DNA of 64,000 bases from Streptomyces sp. 378 (lineage in GTDB: Bacteria; Actinomycetota; Actinomycetes; Streptomycetales; Streptomycetaceae): contig NZ_JASKMS010000037.1 in NCBI RefSeq assembly GCF_030124145.1, positions 1 through 64,000 of the forward strand, written 5' to 3'. Shown in pieces: positions 1 through 8,811 of this stretch (the first letter of the stretch is position 1; every line of letters begins with the position of its first letter). The position numbers and the translations under genes were made by a program. The notes under the pieces are model-generated. The model was given only the letters and a program-made list of their open reading frames with translations. It was not told where the DNA came from and searched no databases.

Positions 1-15
1 GCGTGCTCTGGGGGT

Positions 16-138
16 CCCCCCTGCTCGAAGAGCTTGGGGGAGTGCCGCGTTGAAGCCCTCGTAGCGGAGCTACTTGGGCTTTCGCGCGGTGCGGCGGTGG
101 GGGCCCCTCCCGTTCGAGCGAAGCCGAGAACGGGGGAG
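16..138. repeat. Two intergenic inverted repeats
   Basis: Two GC-rich imperfect palindromes lie upstream of the first gene. The first, at 16-40, has C-run and G-run outer arms and a GCTC-GAA-GAGC core. The second, at about 106-138, has CTCCCGTTC matched by GAACGGGGGAG. Elements of this shape (a run of C, a TCGA-containing loop, a run of G) are common between Streptomyces genes, and a related one follows the tRNA-Gly(UCC) gene at 39553. They may end transcription arriving from left of the window. No gene is seen before 268. Confidence 0.5.
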
Positions 139-267
139 CGTGCCGGGCGTCGCGACGCCGCGGAGATCCGTCAGAAGGGGCCTAGCCACGCCCCCACCCC
201 GTTGAGCGCCGCACCGATCCCGTGCGTACATAACGCGGAGCCGTCCAGCCCGACCCCGGAGAACGAC

Positions 268-2163
268 GTGGACCAACGCCGGAACGAGGACCGCGATGCC
301 GGACACCCCCGGCGATGTCAGGCCCTGGTGCTGCTCGGCGCCGTGCTGGTCCTGCTCCTCGCCGGGGCGGCCCCCGCGTCCGCGCACGCCGCCCTGCGCG
401 CCACCGACCCCGGCGACGACTCGGTCCTCCGCCAGGCCCCCCGCCACGTCACCCTGACCTTCACCGAGTCCGTCGGCCTGCTCGACGACTCCTTCCGGGT
501 CTTCGGGCCCGACCAGCGCCGGGTCCACACCGGCGAGGCCACGCACGCCGACGGCCGCTCCGACACGGCCCGGGTCGGCCTGCCCGGCAAGCTCGCCCAG
601 GGCACCTACACGGTGGCCTGGCGGGTCGTCTCCGCCGACAGCCACCCCGTCTCCGGCGCCTTCAGCTTCTCCGTGGGGAAACGCTCCGCGACCACCGCCC
701 AGCTCGACACGGGCCCGGCCGAGGACCCGCTCACCCGGGGCCTCTACGACGCCGCCCGCTACCTCGCCTACCTCGCCGCCGCGCTGCTCGTCGGCACGGC
801 GGCGTTCGCGCTGCTGTGCCGGCCCGCGGACACCTCCCCGCTGCGCCGGCCGCTGGTGGCGGCCTGGTGGACGCTGCTGGGCTCGACGGCCGTCCTGCTT
901 CTGCTGCGCGCCCCCTACGAGACGGGCACGGGCCCGGCCTCGGCCTTCGACGTCTCCGCCCTGGGCCGCACCCTCACCGGCCGCCCCGGCGAGGCCCTGC
1001 TGGCCCGGCTGGTCATCCTCCTGCTGACCGCCGCCTTCCTGGTACGGCTGTCCGGGCGCCGTGAACGACGCGGGCCGGCCACCCTGGCGACCGGCACCGC
1101 CCTGGCCGCCGCCCTGGCCCTGACCTGGGCGGCGGCCGAGCACGCCTCCGCCGGGATCCAGGTGCCGCTGGCGATGGCGTCGTCCGTACTGCACCTGCTG
1201 GCGACCGGTGTCTGGCTCGGCGGCCTGGTGGCGCTGCTGCTGACCCTGCGCCGCGCCTCCGGCGACCTGGTGGAGGTCGTGCCCCGCTTCTCGCGGATCG
1301 CCTTCACCTCGGTGACCGTCCTGGCCGTCACGGGCCTCTACCAGTCCTGGCGCGGCCTGGGCTCCCTCTTCGCGCTGACGAGCACGCCGTACGGGCGGCT
1401 GCTGCTCGCCAAACTGGCCGGGGTGGCCGTGCTGTTGCTGGTGGCCGGCTACTCGCGGCGCTGGACGCAGCGGCTCGCGGCCCCGGCGGCGGCCGTCCGG
1501 GCGGCCGCACCGGCCCGGGTCCCGCAGTCCGTCGGCGCACCGGCGGAACCCGGCGGACCCGGGCGGCCGGGGGAGCCGGAGGGGCCGGAGGGGCTCGGCG
1601 AACCCGGGGAGCCGGAGGGACCCGGTGGGCCGGTGGAGGAGCCCGCCGCGTCCGACGCCGACCGGGACGACCAACGCCGCCGCCTGCGGCGTTCCGTGCT
1701 CGTCGAAGTCGCCGTCGCCGCCGTGGTGCTGATGATCACGACCGTGCTCACGGGAACCCTGCCGGGCCGCGCCCAGGCCGAGGCGGCCGAGCAGGCCCCC
1801 GCGGGTTCGCTCCCGCCCACCACCCAGACGACCGTGCCCTTCGACACGGGCGCCGCGACCCTGGCCGGCCGCGGCGCGGTGCAGGTCACCCTGGATCCGG
1901 CCCGGGTCGGCGAGAACGGCATCCAAGCGGTGGTCCACGGCTCCGACGAGGGCCTGGTCGTCGTCCCCGAGCTCCGCATCACCTTCACCCTGCCCTCCCG
2001 GAAGATCGGACCGATCGACGCCGAACTCACCGACCGGGGCGGCTACTGGAGCACCAACTCCGTCAACCTGCCGCTCCCCGGGGACTGGACGATGAAGACG
2101 ACGGTGCGGGTGTCGGACGTGGACCAGGTGTCGGTCGAGCGTCGGGTGCGGATCGAGCCCTAG
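268..2163 (+). CDS. CopC-CopD fusion copper resistance/uptake membrane protein
   Basis: The protein has about 631 residues from a GTG that follows GGAG by seven bases; the open frame continues upstream but reads as noncoding. An N-terminal hydrophobic segment precedes an Ala-rich cleavage region and the CopC domain, which begins with an exposed His (ASAHAALRATDP) and contains DSHPVSGAF; both His are typical Cu-site ligands. A CopD multi-helix membrane domain follows from about residue 155. The last 110 residues resemble a YtkA/FixH-type beta domain. Between membrane segments, near 1540-1660, lies a low-complexity Gly/Pro/Glu stretch. CopC-CopD (YcnJ-like) proteins bind copper outside the membrane and move it inward. 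The 3' end overlaps the convergent DUF72 gene by 101 bases. Family assignment is strong; the direction of copper transport is inferred. Confidence 0.85.
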   Translation: MDQRRNEDRDAGHPRRCQALVLLGAVLVLLLAGAAPASAHAALRATDPGDDSVLRQAPRHVTLTFTESVGLLDDSFRVFGPDQRRVHTGEATHADGRSDTARVGLPGKLAQGTYTVAWRVVSADSHPVSGAFSFSVGKRSATTAQLDTGPAEDPLTRGLYDAARYLAYLAAALLVGTAAFALLCRPADTSPLRRPLVAAWWTLLGSTAVLLLLRAPYETGTGPASAFDVSALGRTLTGRPGEALLARLVILLLTAAFLVRLSGRRERRGPATLATGTALAAALALTWAAAEHASAGIQVPLAMASSVLHLLATGVWLGGLVALLLTLRRASGDLVEVVPRFSRIAFTSVTVLAVTGLYQSWRGLGSLFALTSTPYGRLLLAKLAGVAVLLLVAGYSRRWTQRLAAPAAAVRAAAPARVPQSVGAPAEPGGPGRPGEPEGPEGLGEPGEPEGPGGPVEEPAASDADRDDQRRRLRRSVLVEVAVAAVVLMITTVLTGTLPGRAQAEAAEQAPAGSLPPTTQTTVPFDTGAATLAGRGAVQVTLDPARVGENGIQAVVHGSDEGLVVVPELRITFTLPSRKIGPIDAELTDRGGYWSTNSVNLPLPGDWTMKTTVRVSDVDQVSVERRVRIEP

Positions 2164-3031
2164 GCAGCCGCACCGCCGCCGGCGGATCGTCGCCGAGGAG
2201 CCGTGTCATGGTCTCGGCGGCGCTGACGGCGGCGTCGCCGCAGCAGTTGTTGAACAGCACGTGGACCTGTTCGGTCCGCTCGGCCAGCCGACGCACGCGG
2301 GGCAGCCACCCGGCGAGTTCCTCCTCGGCGTAGACGTACCGGAACCGGTCCTCCTTGCTGCCGGTCCCCCAGGCGGCGCTGCGGCCGTGGAACCGGACGA
2401 CGGACAGCCGCGGCGAGGTCACGGGGGTGACGGGCGGGACGGAGGAGGGCAGGGTCTGCGTCATGTCGACGGCGACCGCGGCCATGCCGTGCCGGACCAG
2501 CAGGGCTTGTGTCACCTCGTCCTGCCCCGGCTCCCACCAGGAGGGGTGCCGGAACTCCACGGCGAGCGGCCAGCCTTCGGTCCGCTCGGCGCACTCCCGG
2601 AGGAACGCCTCCGCCCGCGGCCCGGGCCGGAACCAGGGCGGGAACTGGAACAGCACGCTCCCGAGCCGTCCGGCCTCCCGCAGCGGCGCGATCCCGGCCG
2701 CGAACCGGGCCCACACCTCGTCGAGCACCGCCGGGTCCCGGTGTTCGGCCGGCAGCCCGTCCGGCATCACCGCCTCCCGGGTGGGATGCCCGGTCAGCAG
2801 CGAGAAGGCCTTCACATCGAACACGAACCCGTCCGGTGTCCGCTCGGCCCACAACCGGCTGTTCCGCTCGCTCGGCAGCGCGTAGTACGAGACGTCGACC
2901 TCGACGACCGGGAACCGCTCGGCGTAGTGCCGTAACCGCCCCTCGGCGTCCCGCCGCCCCGCCGGATACCAGCCGCTGCCGACCAGCGCCCGGTCGGTCC
3001 AGGAACACGTGCCCACGCGGATCTCACCCAT
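2063..3031 (-). CDS. DUF72 domain protein
   Basis: This is a DUF72 (YecE-like) TIM-barrel protein of about 322 residues. The ATG at 3031 is chosen because the protein then begins MGEIRVGTCSWTD, the usual start of the family in actinomycetes; an upstream GTG would add 25 unconserved residues. Family signatures include the SYYALPSERN segment, FQFPPWF and EFRHPSWW. The biochemical role of DUF72 is not established, although links to nucleic-acid or Fe-S processes have been suggested. The last 30 residues are a Pro/Ser-rich tail encoded in the region that overlaps the convergent CopC-CopD gene, so the tail may be dispensable. Confidence 0.8.
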   Translation of the reverse strand: MGEIRVGTCSWTDRALVGSGWYPAGRRDAEGRLRHYAERFPVVEVDVSYYALPSERNSRLWAERTPDGFVFDVKAFSLLTGHPTREAVMPDGLPAEHRDPAVLDEVWARFAAGIAPLREAGRLGSVLFQFPPWFRPGPRAEAFLRECAERTEGWPLAVEFRHPSWWEPGQDEVTQALLVRHGMAAVAVDMTQTLPSSVPPVTPVTSPRLSVVRFHGRSAAWGTGSKEDRFRYVYAEEELAGWLPRVRRLAERTEQVHVLFNNCCGDAAVSAAETMTRLLGDDPPAAVRLPRARSAPDARPTPGPRPTPAPSSSSSSPRGAAG

Positions 3032-3189
3032 GGGGGAGCGGATACCCGGGCCGGGCGGCGGCAGGCTCCGCTTCTCGTGGGGACGCCCCGGTGATACCCG
3101 CACCAATCGGGGTAAGCAGGTCTAAGCAGGTCATATCAGCCCATGCCTGGGGCTATGGCTGGATTCTCCCGAGAGTGAGATGACCGATC

Positions 3190-5670
3190 ATGGAGCAGCC
3201 CGTCACCGTCGGCCGGGGCACCCGGCCGTTCGGGGAAGCGCCCGAAGCCCTCGACGCCCTCGTCGGCGCGTCGCTGACGGCCCGGGTCTGCGTCGACGAA
3301 CACGGCATCGTGACCGGCTGGAACACGGGCGCCGAGCGGCTCCTCGGGTACGCGGCCGGGGAGGTGACCGGCCACCGCGCCGCGGATCTGCTGGCCGAGC
3401 CGATCCCGGTCCGCGGCGGCCTGCCCACCCTGGCCGGGCTGGCGCGCTGGAACGGCGACGTCGCGCTGAGGCACCGCGACGGCCGGAAACTGACGGTGGG
3501 GATCCTCGCCCACCACCGGCCACCCGGCGCCGACGCCCCGGCCTGGCTCATCGTCTCGGCCCTGACCGGCCGGCAGCCGCGGGCCGACCTCGACGAATCC
3601 CTCGTGAGCTGGAGCTTCGCCCAGTCCCCGTGCTGCGCCCAGGCGATCTACGACACCCGGCTCAGGCTGCGCCGGGCCAACGCCGACATGGAGCGCTCCA
3701 TGTCGCTCACCGAGGAGGAGATGCGCGGCCTGCGCGTGTCGGAGATCGTCGACGACGACGCCGGCCTGCGGGCGGAACGCGACATGGCCCGGGTGCTGCG
3801 GACCGGCGAGCCGCAGTACGCGGAGAACTACCTGCGTGCCCCGGGGGAGAGCCATGAGCACGCCTGGTCGGTCTTCATGTCGGCGCTGCGCGACCACGAG
3901 GGCACCGTCCAGGGCGTCTGCCTGTCGGCACACGACATGACCGAGCAGTTCTGGGCCCGCAAGCGCCTCCAGCTGATCGCCGAGGCCGGCCGGCGCATCG
4001 GCAGCACGCTCGACGTGACGCGCACGGCCCAGGAACTGGCGGACGTGACCGTCCCGGCCCTGGCCGACTTCGTCAGCGTCGATCTGCTGGCCGCGCTGGA
4101 CGACGCGCCGGAGCCGCCCGCGCGGGCGGTCCCGGAGAACGGGCCGCTGCTGCTGCGCCGGGCCGCCCTGCGGTCCGTGACCCCCGGCGCCCCGGAGTCG
4201 GCCGTGGCGGCCGGCGCGGTGGACTCCTACCCGGCGGGCTCGTTGCCCTATGAGAGCCTGCGCACCGGACGGCCCGCCCTGCACGAGGTGACCGATCCGG
4301 CGTTCGCCGCCTGGCTCGCCCGCGATCCGGCCCGCGCCGCCCGGGTCCGGGCGTTCGGCGTCCACTCCGCGATGACCGTGCCGCTGGCCGCCCGCGGCAC
4401 CACGCTGGGCGTCGCCTTCTTCGTCCGGCACGACAACCAGGAGACCTTCCGGCACGACGACCTGGTCCTGGCCGGGGAACTGGCCGCCCGGGCCGCGGTC
4501 AGCATCGACAACGCCCGCCGCTTCGCCCGCGAGCGCGCCACGGCCGTCACCCTCCAGCGCAGCCTGCTGCCGAGGCGGCTGCCCCGGCAGGCGGCCGTCG
4601 ACGTCGCCTCCCGCTACCTCCCGGCGGGCGGCCACGCCGGTGTCGGCGGGGACTGGTTCGACGTCATCCCCCTCTCCGGGGCGCGGGTGGCCCTGGTCGT
4701 CGGCGACGTGGTCGGCCACGGACTGCACGCCTCGGCGGCCATGGGGCGGCTGCGCACGGCGGTCCGCACCCTGGCCGACATCGACCTGCCGTGCGACGAG
4801 CTGCTGACCCATCTCGACGACCTGGTCGCCCGCCTGAACACCGAGGAGGACGACGGCGAGCCGGGCACGGCGGGCTCCACCGGCACTGCGTCGGCCGATG
4901 TCGGGGCCACGTGCCTGTACGCCGTCTACGACCCGGTGACGCGGCACTGCTGCCTGGCCGGGGCCGGGCATCCCGTACCGGTCGTGGTGAGCCCCGACGG
5001 CGCCGTCGACCTCGTCGGGCTCCCGGCCGCGCCCCCGCTCGGCGTGGGCGGTCTGCCGTACGAGGCCACCGAGGTCGTCCTCCCCGAGGGCAGCCTGCTC
5101 GCGCTCTACACCAACGGCCTGATCGCGACCGCCGACCGGGACCTCGACACCGGCGTCCACCGGTTGCGGGAGGCCCTGGCCCGCCCGGCGGGCTCACTGG
5201 AGACGCTGTGCGACACGGTCCTCACCGACCTGCTGCCCCGGCGCCCGGCCGACGACGTGGCCCTGCTGATCGCCCGTACCCGCGCGCTCGACGCGAACCA
5301 GGTCGCCACCTGGGCGGTGCCGGCCGTCCCGTCCGCGGTCGCGCGGACCCGCAAGGACGTGGTGGCGCAACTGGAGCGGTGGGGTCTTTCCGACGCCGTG
5401 TTCGTCACGGAACTGGTCGTCAGCGAACTCGTCACCAACGCCATCCGGCACGCCGAGCCGCCGATCCGGCTGCGCCTCATCCACGACACGTCCTTGATCT
5501 GCGAGGTTTCCGACGGGGGCAACACCGCTCCCCACCTGCGGCGCGCCCGCACCTATGACGAGGGCGGCCGCGGCCTGCTCCTCGTCGCCCAGCTGACCCA
5601 GCGCTGGGGCACCCGCCAGGGCGCCACCGGCAAGACCATCTGGGCGGAACAGACCCTGTCCCGCCCGTGA
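3190..5670 (+). CDS. PAS-PAS-GAF-SpoIIE phosphatase-HATPase regulator
   Basis: The 826-residue regulator has two PAS-like domains (about 20-130 and 140-255), a GAF domain (about 270-450), a PP2C-type SpoIIE phosphatase domain beginning near GGHAGVGGDWFDV (about 480-690), and a C-terminal RsbW-like ATPase domain (about 705-826) with the N-box ELVVSELVTNAIRHAE. Proteins of this layout are abundant in Streptomyces. They dephosphorylate anti-anti-sigma factors, and the ATPase domain may act as an anti-sigma switch kinase, linking a sensed signal to an alternative sigma factor. No sigma factor or STAS partner is adjacent, so the target is unknown. The DUF4383 gene follows after 13 bases and is probably cotranscribed. 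Confidence 0.88.
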   Translation: MEQPVTVGRGTRPFGEAPEALDALVGASLTARVCVDEHGIVTGWNTGAERLLGYAAGEVTGHRAADLLAEPIPVRGGLPTLAGLARWNGDVALRHRDGRKLTVGILAHHRPPGADAPAWLIVSALTGRQPRADLDESLVSWSFAQSPCCAQAIYDTRLRLRRANADMERSMSLTEEEMRGLRVSEIVDDDAGLRAERDMARVLRTGEPQYAENYLRAPGESHEHAWSVFMSALRDHEGTVQGVCLSAHDMTEQFWARKRLQLIAEAGRRIGSTLDVTRTAQELADVTVPALADFVSVDLLAALDDAPEPPARAVPENGPLLLRRAALRSVTPGAPESAVAAGAVDSYPAGSLPYESLRTGRPALHEVTDPAFAAWLARDPARAARVRAFGVHSAMTVPLAARGTTLGVAFFVRHDNQETFRHDDLVLAGELAARAAVSIDNARRFARERATAVTLQRSLLPRRLPRQAAVDVASRYLPAGGHAGVGGDWFDVIPLSGARVALVVGDVVGHGLHASAAMGRLRTAVRTLADIDLPCDELLTHLDDLVARLNTEEDDGEPGTAGSTGTASADVGATCLYAVYDPVTRHCCLAGAGHPVPVVVSPDGAVDLVGLPAAPPLGVGGLPYEATEVVLPEGSLLALYTNGLIATADRDLDTGVHRLREALARPAGSLETLCDTVLTDLLPRRPADDVALLIARTRALDANQVATWAVPAVPSAVARTRKDVVAQLERWGLSDAVFVTELVVSELVTNAIRHAEPPIRLRLIHDTSLICEVSDGGNTAPHLRRARTYDEGGRGLLLVAQLTQRWGTRQGATGKTIWAEQTLSRP

Positions 5671-5683
5671 GGAGGCACCGGCC

Positions 5684-6136
5684 ATGACCACACACACGTC
5701 CCACCGGGCTGTACGCACCCCCGTCCAGCAGGCCGCCCTGCTGTTCGGCGTCGTCTTCCTGCTGGTCGGCGTGCTGGGCTTCATCCCCGGCATCACCACC
5801 GACTACGGCTCGATGGAGTTCGCCTCCCACGAGTCGGGCGCCGAACTCTTCGGCCTGTTCCAGGTCTCGATCCTGCACAACCTGGTGCACCTGGCCTATG
5901 GCCTCGCCGGTCTGGCCCTGTCCCGCACGGCCGCCGGGGCGTACTCGTATCTGCTGGTCGGTGGCGCCGTCTATCTGGTGCTGTGGGTGTACGGGCTGTC
6001 GGTCGGCCATGACAGCGACGCCAACTTCATCCCGCTCAACACCGCGGACGACTGGCTCCACTTCGTCCTGGGCATCGTCATGATCGGCCTGGCTCTGGCT
6101 CTCCGCCGGCGCTCCACCCGCGCCGGCGCACGGTAG
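5684..6136 (+). CDS. DUF4383 membrane protein
   Basis: A 150-residue integral membrane protein with four predicted hydrophobic helices, at roughly residues 18-38, 65-80, 90-108 and 125-142. The sequence matches the DUF4383 pattern: an N-terminal PVQQAALLFGVVFLLVGVLGF helix (quoted in two parts: PVQQAALLFG, VVFLLVGVLGF), then LHNLVHLAYGLAGL and ADDWLHFVLGIVMI. GGAGG lies nine bases before the ATG. The function is unknown. It lies 13 bases after the SpoIIE-type regulator and was probably acquired or expressed with it as a stress-related membrane protein, which is only an inference. Confidence 0.85.
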   Translation: MTTHTSHRAVRTPVQQAALLFGVVFLLVGVLGFIPGITTDYGSMEFASHESGAELFGLFQVSILHNLVHLAYGLAGLALSRTAAGAYSYLLVGGAVYLVLWVYGLSVGHDSDANFIPLNTADDWLHFVLGIVMIGLALALRRRSTRAGAR

Positions 6137-6153
6137 GGATCACCCACGACGGT

Positions 6154-6639
6154 ATGCAGACCTTCCTGCCCTACCCCGACTTCCGCACCACGGCCCTGGC
6201 CCTGGACCGCCGCCGCCTCGGCAAACAACGCGTCGAGGCACTGCAGGTCCTGCGCGGCCTGGTGGTCCCCGGCTACGGGTGGCGGCGCCACCCGGCCGTC
6301 AGGATGTGGCTCGGCTACGAGGAGGCGCTGGTCCGCTACGGCCTGGAGATCTGCCGCGTCTGGCGTGAACAGGGCCACCAGGACACCTGTGCGGCCACGC
6401 TGGTGGCCGATCTCGCGGCGACCCGCCCGCACGCCCCGATCCGCGACCAGCACACACTGGCCGCCGACGGCGAAGTCCCGCCCTGGCTCGGCGACGACCC
6501 GTTCCACGAAAGCCACCGCTCGGCTCTGGTCCGCAAGGACCCCGCCACCTACGCGGACCTCTTCCCGGGCGTACCGGACGACCTGCCCTATATCTGGCCG
6601 GCCTCGGACCGCACGGGTGGGGAGACTTCCGGGACCTGA
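6154..6639 (+). CDS. MSMEG_6728-family protein, pyrimidine-dimer DNA glycosylase-like
   Basis: The 161-residue protein begins MQTFLPYPDFRTTALALD and contains RRRLGKQRVEALQVL and GYGWRRHPAVRMWLGYE, the conserved core of the MSMEG_6728/Pyr_excise-like family related to T4 endonuclease V (pyrimidine dimer glycosylase). The first residues and the arginine-rich LGKQR segment correspond to the substrate-binding face of that family. A DNA-repair role is inferred from family membership only. It follows DUF4383 by 17 bases. The region after it up to 6905 shows no convincing gene. Confidence 0.75.
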   Translation: MQTFLPYPDFRTTALALDRRRLGKQRVEALQVLRGLVVPGYGWRRHPAVRMWLGYEEALVRYGLEICRVWREQGHQDTCAATLVADLAATRPHAPIRDQHTLAADGEVPPWLGDDPFHESHRSALVRKDPATYADLFPGVPDDLPYIWPASDRTGGETSGT

Positions 6640-6904
6640 CGGTCTCGCGGAGTCAGGCGGCCCTGCGGCGTGCCGGGCGCCCGGAGGTGGTGGGCTGCTC
6701 CGTCACGTCCTCGAACGGGAAGGTGTCGTCTTCCCCGAAGTCCGGGGCCTGGAAGGGGTTGGTCGCCGGAGGCGGCGACGCCGCGCTGGAACGGTCGGGT
6801 TGCCCTTCCACAGCGGAGAACAACGAAGTCGGTTCGATGAGAGGTCTCTTTTCCGTTACTGGCCCAGGGGAGGGCCAGGCGTGCCCTGACCGGGCACGAA
6901 GGTC

Positions 6905-7126
6905 CTACAGCTTGGTCATCTTGGCGTAAGGGCTCAGGATCCGCATCTGCGCCGACCCGAAGTCGACGAGCGCCGCGATTCCTTCCTCCATACCGATGAC
7001 CCGGCCGAGCCCGTACATGTCGTGCGTGACCTGGTCACCCACGGCGAAGTGCTTGGGAGCGGGGGCGACCGGCGCCTTGAAGGGGCTGGTGGGCAAATGA
7101 CGCTTGGGAGCAGCAGGCTTAGTCAT
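6905..7126 (-). CDS. Small conserved KOW/CarD-like protein
   Basis: A 73-residue protein with a basic, Pro-rich N-terminus (about 25 residues) followed by FAVGDQVTHDMYGLGRVIG, a pattern like the RNA-polymerase-interacting or KOW-type beta domain of CarD-like proteins, and a conserved C-terminus RILSPYAKMTKL. The start at 7126 gives MTKPAAPKRHLP; the open frame continues upstream but without coding character. It is convergent with the preceding gene and divergent from the small gene at 7250. The similarity to CarD is weak and by eye, so I would annotate it as a conserved protein of unknown function. Confidence 0.65.
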   Translation of the reverse strand: MTKPAAPKRHLPTSPFKAPVAPAPKHFAVGDQVTHDMYGLGRVIGMEEGIAALVDFGSAQMRILSPYAKMTKL

Positions 7127-7249
7127 TGACCTCAGTATGCGCCTACTCATGCCCCTCGCGCTGCGGCTGTCCACGTGCAGTGCCCGAACCGAGACGTACG
7201 AGAGACGTCGCACTGGCCCAGAAATTCGAACACATGCTTGAATTCGGCC

Positions 7250-7483
7250 ATGCGAACGTTTCCCGACGATCTTGTCCGGGCGCAGCGGGAGTGGACCGCC
7301 ACCTACCGCCGGCTCGCCGACCGGCCCGGCCGCACCGAGCTGCGCCGTCGCCTGTACCGGCTGTCGGCCCGGACGTTCTTCCACCCCTCCTGGCAGCGGC
7401 GACGGCCGGCCCCCGCGGCCTGGACGGAGCTGAGGGAGCTGGGGCGGTCGGCCGGGAACACCAGTGAGCGGCTCGACGGATGA
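7250..7483 (+). CDS. Small uncharacterised protein
   Basis: A 77-residue Arg-rich protein starting MRTFPDDLVRAQREW, with TATYRRLADRP and RTFFHPSWQRR. No domain is recognised. Strong codon bias in this frame and an ATGA overlap with the next gene (its stop overlaps the next start at 7480) support it as real and cotranscribed. It is divergent from the 6905-7126 gene, and the 123 bases between them should hold both promoters. Function unknown. Confidence 0.6.
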   Translation: MRTFPDDLVRAQREWTATYRRLADRPGRTELRRRLYRLSARTFFHPSWQRRRPAPAAWTELRELGRSAGNTSERLDG

Positions 7484-7752
7484 CGCGCCGACCTGCGGGG
7501 CCGTACATCCCGGACGATCCTGAAGGCATGTCCGGATCGATTCGCGTCATCGTGCATCCGCCCTCGCCCTCGGGCGGCCGGCGGGTGCGCGTGGACGGCG
7601 AGATCCTCGGACTCGCCCACAACGTGACCGACGTCGCGGAGTTCCTCCGCCGCGCCGGCCTGGAGATCGACCCGGCGGACGTGGCGGAGGCGCCGTGGAT
7701 CGACTGGCACGGAGTGGGCCCCGAGCGCTGGGGCCCGGAGACGGGCGACTGA
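7480..7752 (+). CDS. Small uncharacterised protein
   Basis: A 90-residue protein if translation starts at the ATG overlapping the previous stop; an internal ATG at 7528 (MSGSIRVIVHP) is an equally good alternative and would give 74 residues. The conserved-looking core is IRVIVHPPSPSGGRRVRVDGE followed by a hydrophobic LAHNVTDVAEFLRRAGL helix and an acidic WIDWHGVGPERW tail (these segments are contiguous). No known domain is recognised. It is translationally coupled to the preceding small gene. Confidence 0.6.
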   Translation: MTRRPAGPYIPDDPEGMSGSIRVIVHPPSPSGGRRVRVDGEILGLAHNVTDVAEFLRRAGLEIDPADVAEAPWIDWHGVGPERWGPETGD

Positions 7753-7813
7753 CCCGCGCCACAGCACGCCACACCGGGTTCAACCACTCTTCTGCGTCAC
7801 ACCGGAGGGCCCC

Positions 7814-8158
7814 ATGAAGGACCTCAAGTACGAGCAAAAGCGCTCGCTGTCCCGCCAGGAGGCCGCCGACCAGCTCACGGCACTCGCGGACGCCCTGAGA
7901 GAGGGCGGGGACGCCGAGCTGGATCTCGGCCCCGGCACGCTGGGCCTGCGGATCCCCGACGACCTCCACAGCGAGATGGAGGTCGAGATCGGCGACGGGG
8001 AGATCGAGCTGGAGATCGAGCTCAAGTGGCCGACCGCCCCGGCGCCCGCGACGCCGCCCCGCACGGACGCCCGCACGGAGAAACCCCAGCGGAAGAACGC
8101 GCCCGCCCCGGCGGGTCGAAGCCGGGGCGAGAAACGGTCCGCGTCGAAGAAGCCGTGA
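7814..8158 (+). CDS. Amphi-Trp domain protein
   Basis: A 114-residue protein whose first 75 residues match the amphi-Trp domain: MKDLKYEQKRSLSRQEAADQ, then a beta-rich acidic segment of alternating residues ending EIELEIELKWP. The C-terminal 35 residues are Lys/Arg/Ala/Pro-rich and probably disordered. The domain was named from sequence and has no firmly established function. It is the last gene before the 8266-8296 repeat and so is the left chromosomal neighbour of the presumed island. Confidence 0.75.
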   Translation: MKDLKYEQKRSLSRQEAADQLTALADALREGGDAELDLGPGTLGLRIPDDLHSEMEVEIGDGEIELEIELKWPTAPAPATPPRTDARTEKPQRKNAPAPAGRSRGEKRSASKKP

Positions 8159-8265
8159 GCGGACGCGCCGCCGGTTCAAGAATGGCGTATTCCCGTGATC
8201 GGCGGGTGCCGCACGGGCAGGTTCCTCCCGTGCGCGTTGGCGGCTTGCGGCGCGCTTCGTACGGA

Positions 8266-8296
8266 CGTGAGACGTTGCCCCCAACACGCTTTCCAA
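8266..8296. repeat. Left att-like direct repeat (tRNA-Ser fragment)
   Basis: Bases 8274-8296 are identical over 23 bp to 26266-26288 in the tRNA-Ser(GGA) gene, in the same orientation. Extending leftward, CGTGAG at 8266-8271 also matches 26258-26263, giving 29 of 31 positions. The repeated piece corresponds to the anticodon loop, the 3' anticodon stem and the variable arm, a usual crossover region for tyrosine integrases. Beyond the repeat, a TTCG similar to the T-loop remains but the rest of the tRNA 3' half is not preserved. I read it as the outer attachment site of an old integrated element. Confidence 0.75.
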
Positions 8297-8415
8297 CGGT
8301 TCGTCCGGGGGTTCAGCGAGGGCCGGGGACGTGCTGACCTGCGGTGGAGCGGGTGCTGAGGGAAGTTTCGGACGGCGGCGGACGGGGGCGAATGAGACCA
8401 GAACCGAGACCGCGG

Positions 8416-8790
8416 CTACCCGGGCAAGACGCCGTGAATGCGGGAGAGGGTGAAGACACGCTCGTCGTTTCGCAGGTGGCACCAGGCGTGCAGGTAGGGC
8501 GGGTCGAAATCGAGCTCGCTGAGGGTCCGTATGGTGCGGCTGCCCGAGGCGGCGACGTATTCGATGGTGACCGGCTGGCCTTCGCTCACGGCATGGGCCA
8601 GCTGACGAACGTCGGTGAGGGATAGCTGACGGGCGTACCCGGCGATGATTTCCTCGGTGTCGCTGTCGAAGGGGATGCCGTTGTACGGGTCGGGCTGCGG
8701 GGAGGCCGGTGGCGCGGTCTTCAGCCGAGTGGCCAGGGCACGCAGGTCGGCCGTCGCCGGAGCCTGATCCGTCCGGCCGTCGGTCTTCCG
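8416..8790 (-). pseudogene. 5'-truncated WYL/helicase-associated protein
   Basis: The C-terminal 115 or so residues of a WYL-type domain protein are visible: DPYNGIPFDSDTEEIIAGYA, then VTIEYVAASGSRTIRTLSEL and HLRNDERVFTLSRIHGV. This is how the C-terminus of actinobacterial XPB-like helicase-associated proteins looks. Upstream of about 8790 the frame stays open but the sequence is the antisense of an XRE gene on the other strand, so the N-terminal part is lost. The junction marks a deletion or recombination inside the island edge. It is probably non-functional, and the left-end coordinate is approximate. Confidence 0.7.
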
Positions 8791-8811
8791 GGCCGGCAGG
8801 CCGCCGCCGAA

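Noticed and set aside
3136..5160. A 674-codon minus-strand frame inside the SpoIIE-type gene
   Set aside because: Low-complexity Gly/Arg/Gln composition without motifs; the plus strand encodes recognisable PAS, GAF, SpoIIE and HATPase domains.
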